Assembly: GCA_900772675.1 (NCBI GenBank)
Contig: CAAGRM010000083.1
Span: forward strand, 1-14,169
Length of the DNA stretch: 14,169 nucleotides
Origin: Lachnospiraceae bacterium
Lineage (GTDB): Bacteria > Bacillota > Clostridia > Lachnospirales > Lachnospiraceae
Direction of reading: 5' to 3'
Both the position numbers and the translations under genes were made by a program. The stretch's first letter is position 1. The number at the start of each line of letters is the position of its first letter. Positions 7,429 through 13,182 of the stretch are shown in pieces. Under the pieces are notes generated by a model. The model had not been told where the DNA came from. It searched no databases and worked only from the letters and a program-made list of their open reading frames with translations.

Positions 7429-9666
7429 TTAAGAAAGTAACACTCCGTTTTTATCGAAGTGATATGTTTTTCCGTCAATCGTTCGTGTTCCGGTGACGCG
7501 TCCGCCCCAACTCAGGAAATAGTATGTTTTTCCGTCAATTTCCTTCCATCCGGTCTGCATGGAAGCATCGTCGTTGAAATAATACCAGTTATTTTTATAA
7601 TAGTACCACTGTGATTTCCGTGCGCCGCCCCAGCTGCAGGTGAAATACCAGATACCATCTCTTGTGACCCACTGGTTGGATATCATGACGCCGTTCTCAT
7701 CGACAAAATAAAGATTGTGATCATATTGAAAGGCTTCCTGCGTTTTTCTTGAGCAGTCTTCATTGATGTAATAATATTTATTCTGAAGCTTTAACCATCC
7801 TTCTTGTACGGCACCACCCCAGCTTCTGAGATAGTAATACTTTCCGTCCCAGTTCAGCCACTGGTTCTGATACATTTTTCCGCTGTTATTGACAAAGTAA
7901 AGATTATTGTCATAGGTGAAGCTTTCGTTCTGCCGGATAGCCCCGTCTGCGTTCATAAAATACCAGGCACCGTCAATCTGATGCCAGCCGTCTGTTATGC
8001 AGGAATATTTTTTTACATAATACCAGGAGCCGTCGCGATACAGCCAGGTGCTGCCGGAAATACCGCCCCAGGAAAGAAATTTGACGCGATAACCGTTTAA
8101 GGTAAGTGTCGTGTTGCGTGCGGCACCGCCCCAGCTGTAAAAATAATACATCGTTTGGGTTTCCGGATCGGCGTGCCATCCGGAGGAATACATGATGCCG
8201 GTATCTTTGGCAAGATAGTACCAGTTATTACTGATGAAATGCCATCCGGTCTGCATCTCACCGCTGTCAGAAAAATAATAGTAATTTCCGTCAAGCAGAA
8301 GCCATCCGACTGTCATGACACCATTCTCGCCAAGATAATAGGTTTTGTGGTCGAGTGTCAGCCATCCGGTATACGGTGTTTCGTCATCGTCATAGTAATA
8401 CCAGTTTCCGTCCTGGTTTACCCAGCCGATTACGTGGCGTTCTTTTATAATCACACCGTTTTCGTCCGTCGTATATTCGATGCCGGTTTCCGGGTCGCGC
8501 CAGGAATTGGAACAAACAAGAAGATGATTCGCATCTGCGTAATATTTCTGTCCATTGTGGACAAAGAAGCCACTGTATGGAATGCCGTCATGGTAAGCAA
8601 CAAGGCCGGAAGAACCACCGTGGTAGATTTCATACGTATCATCCACGTTGGATGTGACAGCCGAACCGGAAAAGTCCGCAATGACAGCAGGAATATCGCT
8701 GGCGTATTCTGCGGTGGAAAAAACACGGAGCCCAAGAGTAGTCAGGGCTTCGACTGTAGTATGATCCATAAAATGGAACGAGCCGGTCTGGATGAAATAG
8801 TCCGGATTGACAGTGGCAAGATAGTCTGCATCGACAGCATTCGGATATCCGTGATGATTGGAAGTCATCAGATCAATGCCATACAGGCCATAGTCTGCAA
8901 CAATCCGGCTGGCGTCTCCTTCCAGATCGTCAATGTCACTTGTCAGAAAAGCGCGGTGGCCGTTTGCAGAAGCAATCACGCCAAGACAGAACTGGTTGGC
9001 ATCCGCCTTTGGGCTTGTGAGGTAATCCTCTTCGTAGTTGACAATCTGGATCTGGAAATTCCCGAAGGAAAACAAAGGTGCGCCCTCGTCCGTGGAAGCG
9101 GCATCCGGGTTCAGATGCTGGATCAGAGTCACGCCATTCGTCTCTTCGACAGCAGAAAGAAGCTGATCGTAGACGTACAGATTGTCCCACAGACGCGCAG
9201 AATCAGAAACGTAGCTGTCAGAGTACGGAAGCAGATAAACCCGGTCGGGGGAGTACTGCCGTACGATGGTGTCGCCGGTTCCGATGTGGTCGCTGTGCGG
9301 ATGGGTTGCAACATAAAACTGCAGATTATCGGAGGTAACACCAAGGGAATCCAGATAAGAGAGAACTTCATCATCATAGCCGATGGATGTTGTGATACCG
9401 CTGCGCAGCGGATAGCGCGGATCGGATCCGTCCGGATAATCCCAGTCCTCACCGGAATCTACCATGCCGAAAATCTTCTGGCCATGATCATCTACACTTT
9501 CCAGAACAATGGCATTGGAGCCGCTGTCGAGGGTTAAAATGTGGATTTTTGCGGTGGTATCAGCCGCTTGTACCTGTTCGGGAGATCCGGCAAGAAAGCA
9601 TGAGGCGGCAAAAATGGCGGCAGGAACCGCCAGCGTCCGAATAGTATATTTAAAAAATGCAACCAT
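7429..9666 (-). CDS. Secreted Pce/CbpE-like phosphorylcholine esterase: metallo-beta-lactamase domain plus choline/glucan-binding-type repeats
   Basis: A 745-residue exported protein. Residues 1-35 are a signal peptide (basic start, hydrophobic 11-27, likely cleavage after VQA). Residues 38-340 are a metallo-beta-lactamase fold: HPHSDH (122-127) is the HxHxDH zinc motif, and TSDID (242-246) and NHH (270-272) supply further ligands. Several segments closely match what I remember of pneumococcal phosphorylcholine esterase Pce: GMVDSGEDWDYPDGSDPRYP, DRVYLLPYSDS and RLWDNLYVYD. Residues from about 362 to the end are around 17 Trp/Tyr-rich repeats of about 20 residues, the fold that binds choline or glucans. 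Pce removes phosphocholine from teichoic acid ends, so a similar trimming role on the product of the adjacent two-LicD operon is inferred. ATG at 9666 has AGAAGGAG five bases upstream. Its own near-perfect promoter and leader precede it. Fold and Pce relationship are well supported; substrate is not proven. Confidence 0.85.
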   Translation of the reverse strand: MVAFFKYTIRTLAVPAAIFAASCFLAGSPEQVQAADTTAKIHILTLDSGSNAIVLESVDDHGQKIFGMVDSGEDWDYPDGSDPRYPLRSGITTSIGYDDEVLSYLDSLGVTSDNLQFYVATHPHSDHIGTGDTIVRQYSPDRVYLLPYSDSYVSDSARLWDNLYVYDQLLSAVEETNGVTLIQHLNPDAASTDEGAPLFSFGNFQIQIVNYEEDYLTSPKADANQFCLGVIASANGHRAFLTSDIDDLEGDASRIVADYGLYGIDLMTSNHHGYPNAVDADYLATVNPDYFIQTGSFHFMDHTTVEALTTLGLRVFSTAEYASDIPAVIADFSGSAVTSNVDDTYEIYHGGSSGLVAYHDGIPYSGFFVHNGQKYYADANHLLVCSNSWRDPETGIEYTTDENGVIIKERHVIGWVNQDGNWYYYDDDETPYTGWLTLDHKTYYLGENGVMTVGWLLLDGNYYYFSDSGEMQTGWHFISNNWYYLAKDTGIMYSSGWHADPETQTMYYFYSWGGAARNTTLTLNGYRVKFLSWGGISGSTWLYRDGSWYYVKKYSCITDGWHQIDGAWYFMNADGAIRQNESFTYDNNLYFVNNSGKMYQNQWLNWDGKYYYLRSWGGAVQEGWLKLQNKYYYINEDCSRKTQEAFQYDHNLYFVDENGVMISNQWVTRDGIWYFTCSWGGARKSQWYYYKNNWYYFNDDASMQTGWKEIDGKTYYFLSWGGRVTGTRTIDGKTYHFDKNGVLLS
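7432..8583 (-). repeat. C-terminal cell-wall-binding repeats with five SWGG variants
   Basis: This stretch encodes residues about 362-745 of the esterase: repeated units of the form GW-x-x-x-(D/N)G-x-WYYF-x-x-(D/N)G-x-M. Aromatic residues at the W and YY positions form choline-binding pockets in the pneumococcal repeat family. Five units replace the usual DG turn with SWGG, at residues 511-514, 532-535, 615-618, 678-681 and 719-722. Repeats are recognisable in protein but diverged in DNA, so they are not recent duplications. Confidence 0.8.
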
Positions 9667-9685
9667 AAAAACTCCTTCTATGATT

Positions 9686-9786
9686 TAACCGAATCAGGGA
9701 AGTGCCCTGCTATCATTGCAAAAAGCAATCAGTACAGCGGTTATTCGGTTATAAGTAAGTAGCGAATGCGGATTGCAAAGATCCGC
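9686..9786 (-). promoter_or_regulatory. Structured 5' UTR of the esterase gene
   Basis: The roughly 134-nt leader of the minus-strand transcript can fold into a three-way junction. A 9-bp outer helix pairs TAACCGAAT (9686-9694) with ATTCGGTTA (9743-9751). It encloses CAGGG/CCCTG (9695-9699 with 9705-9709) and ATTGC/GCAAT (9715-9719 with 9725-9729), each with a five-base loop. A separate hairpin, GCGGAT/ATCCGC (9768-9773 with 9781-9786), lies closer to the transcription start. The junction ends about seven bases before the ribosome site, and a small alternative hairpin GATT/AATC (9682-9685 with 9692-9695) would break the outer helix. I recognise no known riboswitch class. Confidence 0.4.
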
Positions 9787-9806
9787 TTGTTAAAAGCAAC
9801 AGTTTG

Positions 9807-9834
9807 ATTATACAAAAAAATAGAAAAATGTCAA
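9807..9834 (-). promoter_or_regulatory. Consensus sigma-A promoter for the esterase gene
   Basis: On the minus strand, TTGACA (9834-9829) and TATAAT (9812-9807) are both perfect consensus hexamers separated by a T-rich 16-base spacer. Transcription would start near 9800. The predicted strength suggests high basal expression unless the leader represses it. Confidence 0.8.
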
Positions 9835-9862
9835 ATAAATTAAGAAGCGGAAACGGCATCGC

Positions 9863-9891
9863 TTGACGCGTACCGGATGCCATGTTAGAAT
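9863..9891 (+). promoter_or_regulatory. Extended -10 sigma-A promoter for the second membrane-glycosylation operon
   Basis: TTGACG (9863-9868) and TAGAAT (9886-9891) are separated by 17 bases, with TGT (9883-9885) giving an extended -10. Transcription would start near 9898, about 33 bases before the ATG at 9931. It is back to back with the esterase promoter: the two -35 boxes are separated by only 28 bases (9835-9862), where a shared regulator could bind. Confidence 0.7.
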
Positions 9892-9930
9892 GAGTGAGAC
9901 AAAAACAGTACTTTCGTGAACGGAGACAAC

Positions 9931-10968
9931 ATGAAGATCATAAAAATTATTCTCATTTTGATATGGCTTTATTTACTCCCTCTTTTTGCAGGGAGTTTAT
10001 TTTCGGTACAGTACGAAAAAGGGCAGAAGTCCAACTGGCGCCGTGCCTGGCTATACGGCTACCTGCTTTTTTTTGCGTTGTTTCAGATACTTGCCATTCC
10101 GCTTACCTTTCTGTATCAGCCATTTTCCCTGCTGGTCTGCCTCTATGGAGGAGGTGTCGTACTTCTATCTGCGATCGGTTTTCTGGTGCGGCGAAAAGAA
10201 ATTTTCCAGTGGATGCGGGAACTGTCATCGCAGAGAACGGGCGTGTACGGCATGATCGCTCTGCTTCTGATTGCGTTTCAGACGGCAGTCGTGGTACTTG
10301 GCATGCATGTAGACCTGGATGATTCCTTTTTCGTGGCGACAGCGAATACAACCGTTACGACAAATACGATGTTTCAGTACGATGCCTACACAGGAGATCC
10401 TTATCTGAGCTTTCCGGCGCGGTATGTTCTGGCACCGTATCAGATCTGGATTGCCTTTATAAGCCGTGCCGTACAGATGCATCCGGCTGCTGTGGCACAT
10501 ACGCTTCTTCCTGTGGCACTGATTCCGCTTGCCTATGTCGTTTTTAGCCTCATCGGAGAGGAACTTCTTGGGCCGGATAAAAAGAAAAAAGAAACATATC
10601 TTCTGTTTATTGCTGTGATTATCATGTCATCGTACTATTCTGTGTATACGAAAGGGACGTTTCTTCTGGTCAGAATCTGGCAGGGAAAGGCCGTGCTGGC
10701 GGCAATCCTGCTCCCGGCTGTTTTCTGGCTCTGTATCCGGCTGATGATCCGAAAAAAGGAGCGTTGCGGATGGTTTCTGCTGATGTGCGCCATGCTGGCG
10801 TCTCTCATGACATCCTCCATGGGCATTTTGCTCCCAGTTCTTGTCGTGGCAGTTTTTGCATTGAAATACGGTTTGATAGAAAAGGATTTTCGAACACTTG
10901 GAAAAAGCATTCTGGTTTGCCTGCCGAATCTTCTGTTTGCCATTTTCTACTTACTTTTAAAAGGCTGA
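9931..10968 (+). CDS. DUF6077/GT-C-like multispanning membrane protein, probable N-terminal half
   Basis: A 345-residue polytopic protein with about nine to ten predicted helices. After the fourth helix comes an extracytoplasmic loop with HVDLDDSFFVATA and then DAYTGDP. An acidic motif in an early outer loop is where GT-C glycosyltransferases keep their catalytic Asp. The segment KGTFLLVRIWQGKA also recalls the DUF6077 membrane family of Lachnospiraceae, although I cannot run a profile to confirm this. GT-C enzymes use polyprenyl-phosphate sugars on the outer face. The ATG at 9931 is chosen over a GTG at 9916 because the GGAG ribosome site (9922-9925) lies between them. The protein stops at 10968 after a hydrophobic helix, and the next gene looks like its missing C-terminal part, so this may be a split or frameshifted protein. 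A glycosyltransferase role is inference; the membrane nature is directly visible. Confidence 0.65.
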   Translation: MKIIKIILILIWLYLLPLFAGSLFSVQYEKGQKSNWRRAWLYGYLLFFALFQILAIPLTFLYQPFSLLVCLYGGGVVLLSAIGFLVRRKEIFQWMRELSSQRTGVYGMIALLLIAFQTAVVVLGMHVDLDDSFFVATANTTVTTNTMFQYDAYTGDPYLSFPARYVLAPYQIWIAFISRAVQMHPAAVAHTLLPVALIPLAYVVFSLIGEELLGPDKKKKETYLLFIAVIIMSSYYSVYTKGTFLLVRIWQGKAVLAAILLPAVFWLCIRLMIRKKERCGWFLLMCAMLASLMTSSMGILLPVLVVAVFALKYGLIEKDFRTLGKSILVCLPNLLFAIFYLLLKG

Positions 10969-10987
10969 AGAAGGGAGACGACAAAGC

Positions 10988-11755
10988 ATGAGAGAAGCAT
11001 GGAATACGGCTGTAACGTGGTGTCAGATGTTCAGTGGAGACGGGATGTATCAGCTGCTGTATCTGATCGCCCTGATCTTTCTCCTGGGAAATCAAAACAT
11101 AGAGAAAAAATGGAAGACGCTGTTCTGGTGGTATACCATCGTGACGCTGTTCCTGTATTTCTGTCCGTTGACAGCCGCCATTATGATGAAAGTGATGGGA
11201 TCTGACGTCTACTGGCGTGTGCTCTGGATCCTGCCGATCCCGGAACTGCTTGCCTTTTGTGCAGCATCCGCGGCGGATCAGAAGAAAAAGGGAAAAACAG
11301 CAGCAATGGTTGGTCTGCTGGTACTGGTCTTTATGCTGGGCGGAAAAAATCTGTATCAGAACGGCGCATACACGAAAAGAGCTAATCTGCAGAAAGTAAT
11401 GGCAGAGACGATTCAGATTGCCGATTATCTGGAAGAGCAGAAAGAAGAGGGGGAAGAACTTCGCGTCTCGATGCCGGATGAGCTGATCTGCGAGATCCGC
11501 CAGTACGATGCGAATATTTATCTGCCATATGGACGGAGAATTAACGAGTATCCCCAAAAGCAGGAGCTATGGGATGAGATGAACTGTGAAATCATAAGAC
11601 CGTGGCGGCTGCATCGTGCTCTGGAAAAGTTTGGCTGCGGCTACGTTGTCCTGCACAGCGTCGCGGAACAGAAGGAGCAGATGGAGGACAGGGGATTTCG
11701 GTATTTAAATACGATCGGCGGATATGAGATTTATAAAGTAGAAGAACAAAAGTAA
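10988..11755 (+). CDS. Membrane protein with soluble C-terminal domain, probable C-terminal half of the DUF6077/GT-C-like protein
   Basis: A 255-residue protein. Three or four helices (about 20-35, 43-62, 72-95, 105-120) are followed by a soluble domain from about residue 125. That domain has a helix with MAETIQIADYLEEQ, an RVSMPDELICEIRQYDANIYLPYGRR segment and an end reading KFGCGYVVLHSVAEQ. Such a helices-then-alpha/beta-tail layout is typical of the C-terminal part of bacterial GT-C-like enzymes. It lacks the long N-terminal helix bundle, which the preceding gene supplies. The two frames overlap at 10961-10968, and a +1 shift there would fuse them without an intervening stop. It also has its own ATG with a GGGAG ribosome site upstream, so separate translation as a two-subunit enzyme is possible. 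No confident family name. Confidence 0.6.
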   Translation: MREAWNTAVTWCQMFSGDGMYQLLYLIALIFLLGNQNIEKKWKTLFWWYTIVTLFLYFCPLTAAIMMKVMGSDVYWRVLWILPIPELLAFCAASAADQKKKGKTAAMVGLLVLVFMLGGKNLYQNGAYTKRANLQKVMAETIQIADYLEEQKEEGEELRVSMPDELICEIRQYDANIYLPYGRRINEYPQKQELWDEMNCEIIRPWRLHRALEKFGCGYVVLHSVAEQKEQMEDRGFRYLNTIGGYEIYKVEEQK

Positions 11756-11776
11756 CAGGAAGAGGACCAAGAAAAA

Positions 11777-12127
11777 GTGAATAAAGCAAAAGATTATATC
11801 CAGCTGCACCTGAACATACTGCTCTTTTCCCTGACCAGTGTGTTTTCGAAAGCAGCGTCGGTTCAGCTGAACCGCGGAGGAATCAAAAATCCTCTATTAT
11901 ATGTATTTTTATTTCTGATGGTTGCAAACTGTGGCATTTACGCTATTGCATGGCAGAAGGTAATCAAAAAATTCTCTTTGTCAACCGCATATGCAAACCG
12001 CAGTGTCTATCTGATCTGGTCCCAGATCTGGGCCGTGATCATTTTCCATGAAAATCTGACGGTAAAAAATATCATCGGCCTTCTGATTGTGCTGGTGGGA
12101 GTTATGGTGGTGCAGCGATATGAATAA
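11777..12127 (+). CDS. Small EamA/SMR-type membrane protein (possible flippase subunit, ArnE/ArnF-like)
   Basis: A 116-residue protein with four hydrophobic helices (about 12-28, 38-60, 68-88, 94-113), the size and layout of the small multidrug-resistance branch of the drug/metabolite transporter superfamily. Recognisable features are LNILLFSLTSVFSKAAS in helix 1 and IIGLLIVLVGVMVVQRYE at the end, the usual IIGIxLIxxGV closing helix. It starts with GTG at 11777, preceded by AGAGGA. It overlaps the next gene, another four-helix protein, by eight bases. Pairs of such proteins next to glycosyltransferase genes resemble ArnE/ArnF, which flip undecaprenyl-phosphate-aminoarabinose across the membrane, so a role in presenting an undecaprenyl-phosphate sugar to the GT-C-like protein upstream is inferred. 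Efflux of a small compound remains possible. Confidence 0.7.
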   Translation: MNKAKDYIQLHLNILLFSLTSVFSKAASVQLNRGGIKNPLLYVFLFLMVANCGIYAIAWQKVIKKFSLSTAYANRSVYLIWSQIWAVIIFHENLTVKNIIGLLIVLVGVMVVQRYE

Positions 12128-12458
12128 ATATATGATTTTAATGCTGATCTGTACAATGTTTTCCGCAGTATCACAGATTCTGCTGAAACAAAGCGCCAAC
12201 GAGGAGCATACATCCGCGCTCCGCGAGTACTTGAACTGGCGCGTCATTACAGCGTATGTGATTTTCGGCAGTGTACTTCTTTTAAATACCTATGCCTACA
12301 CACAGGTAGATTTGAAATACGGTCCGGTGCTGGATACCTTTACGTACGTCTTTGTCCTGCTGCTTTCCTTTAGCGTTTTGAAAGAAAAGGTATCAAAAGG
12401 AAAACTGGTCGGAAATCTGATCATTATCTTAGGGGTGCTGGTATACACATTGCCATAA
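12120..12458 (+). CDS. Small EamA/SMR-type membrane protein, partner of the preceding gene
   Basis: A 112-residue four-helix protein of the same superfamily as its neighbour (helices about 3-20, 38-58, 66-84, 91-110). Helix 1, MILMLICTMFSAVSQILLKQSAN, carries the QILLKQSA signature common in SMR/EamA helix 1. The end reads KLVGNLIIILGVLVYTLP, the family's closing helix. The in-frame start at 12087 lies inside the preceding gene and gives a Trp/Cys-rich extension unlike the family, so the ATG at 12120 is used, overlapping the previous gene by eight bases. Tight overlap of two different SMR-sized genes indicates an obligate heterodimer, as with ArnE/ArnF. The classical SMR membrane Glu in helix 1 is absent here, which argues against a cation-drug antiporter and for a lipid-linked substrate. 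Confidence 0.7.
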   Translation: MNKYMILMLICTMFSAVSQILLKQSANEEHTSALREYLNWRVITAYVIFGSVLLLNTYAYTQVDLKYGPVLDTFTYVFVLLLSFSVLKEKVSKGKLVGNLIIILGVLVYTLP

Positions 12459-12469
12459 GGAAATTTGGA

Positions 12470-12498
12470 TTGTACCCTGGAAAAGAATGTGCTATAAT
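12470..12498 (+). promoter_or_regulatory. Extended -10 sigma-A promoter upstream of rfbC
   Basis: TTGTAC (12470-12475) and a perfect TATAAT (12493-12498) are spaced by 17 bases with TGC (12490-12492) as extended -10. Transcription would start near 12505, leaving a leader of about 100 nt containing a small hairpin ATGAC/GTCAT (12517-12521 with 12527-12531). No terminator is seen between 12458 and this promoter, so rfbC may also receive read-through. Confidence 0.7.
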
Positions 12499-12604
12499 CA
12501 TAGAATGTTCTTGACTATGACATAAGGTCATCCTTTAGAATAAAAACAGAAACTCCAAAAAGTTCATAAGAAGAGTTTGAAAAAAAGAAAGAGAGGAACA
12601 AAAA

Positions 12605-13165
12605 ATGGGAAAAATTAACGTAGAAACATGTGAAATTGAAGGCTTAAAAGTAATTACTCCAACCGTATTCGGGGATGAGCGCGGTTATTTTATGGAAACC
12701 TACAATTACAATGACTATAAAGCTGCAGGAATTGATCAGGAGTTCGTACAGGACAACCAGTCCAGCTCCAAAAAAGGTGTTTTAAGAGGACTTCATTTCC
12801 AGATCAACTATCCGCAGGATAAACTGGTCCGCGTAGTAAGCGGCGAAGTGTTCGACGTAGCCGTAGACCTTCGTCCGGGTTCCGAAACATACGGAAAATG
12901 GTTTGGAGTTCTGCTGTCCGCTGAGAATAAAAAGCAGTTCTTTATTCCGAAAAACTTTGCGCACGGCTTTATCGTACTGTCCGATTCCGCAGAGTTTGCT
13001 TACAAATGCACCGATTTCTATCATCCAAACGACGAGGGCGGTCTTGCATGGAACGACCCGGAGATTGGCGTAGAATGGCCGATGCCGGAAGGAATGGCCG
13101 TAGAAGATCTGACCATCTCAGAGAAGGATCAGAAGTGGGGCGGAATCAAAGAGTTAAAGAAGTAA
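12605..13165 (+). CDS. rfbC: dTDP-4-dehydrorhamnose 3,5-epimerase
   Basis: The RmlC enzyme, which converts dTDP-4-keto-6-deoxyglucose to dTDP-4-keto-rhamnose on the way to dTDP-L-rhamnose in the cytosol. At 186 residues it is of normal length for the cupin-fold family. The hallmark residues are present: RGLHFQ with the catalytic His64, the FIPKNFAHGF strand (112-122), the Asp-rich VFDVAVDLRPGS, and Tyr139 in CTDFYHPNDEGG as the acid partner. VFGDERGYFMETYN at 21-34 is the N-terminal substrate-binding block. ATG at 12605 follows AGAGAGGAA. rfbA, rfbB and rfbD are not in the window and may lie further downstream or elsewhere. It has its own promoter and is followed after 17 bases by the ABC-export permease. 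The family includes 3-epimerases and 5-epimerases with one activity only, but the motifs fit standard RmlC. Confidence 0.95.
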   Translation: MGKINVETCEIEGLKVITPTVFGDERGYFMETYNYNDYKAAGIDQEFVQDNQSSSKKGVLRGLHFQINYPQDKLVRVVSGEVFDVAVDLRPGSETYGKWFGVLLSAENKKQFFIPKNFAHGFIVLSDSAEFAYKCTDFYHPNDEGGLAWNDPEIGVEWPMPEGMAVEDLTISEKDQKWGGIKELKK

Positions 13166-13182
13166 AACAGGAGAAATGACGA

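Noticed and set aside
8155..9537. 460-codon open frame on the plus strand
   Set aside because: It lies fully antisense to the esterase gene, has no recognisable motif, no good ribosome site, and the minus-strand frame has a signal peptide, zinc motifs and repeats. It is a shadow of a GC-balanced, stop-poor repeat gene.
9598..9666. Possible lipoprotein signal (AASC) in the esterase signal peptide
   Set aside because: The Cys lies inside the hydrophobic stretch, no Leu stands at -3, and a good signal-peptidase I site (VQA followed by A) comes about ten residues later.
10956..10962. TTTAAAA slippery heptamer in the reading frame of the GT-C-like gene
   Set aside because: A -1 slip here adds only about nine codons before TGA at 10989-10991 and does not join the second frame; fusion would need +1. 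No supporting stem-loop was evident.
12511..12541. Possible second promoter before rfbC: TTGACT and TAGAAT
   Set aside because: The spacer is 19 bases and a much better promoter lies 41 bases upstream; too weak to list.
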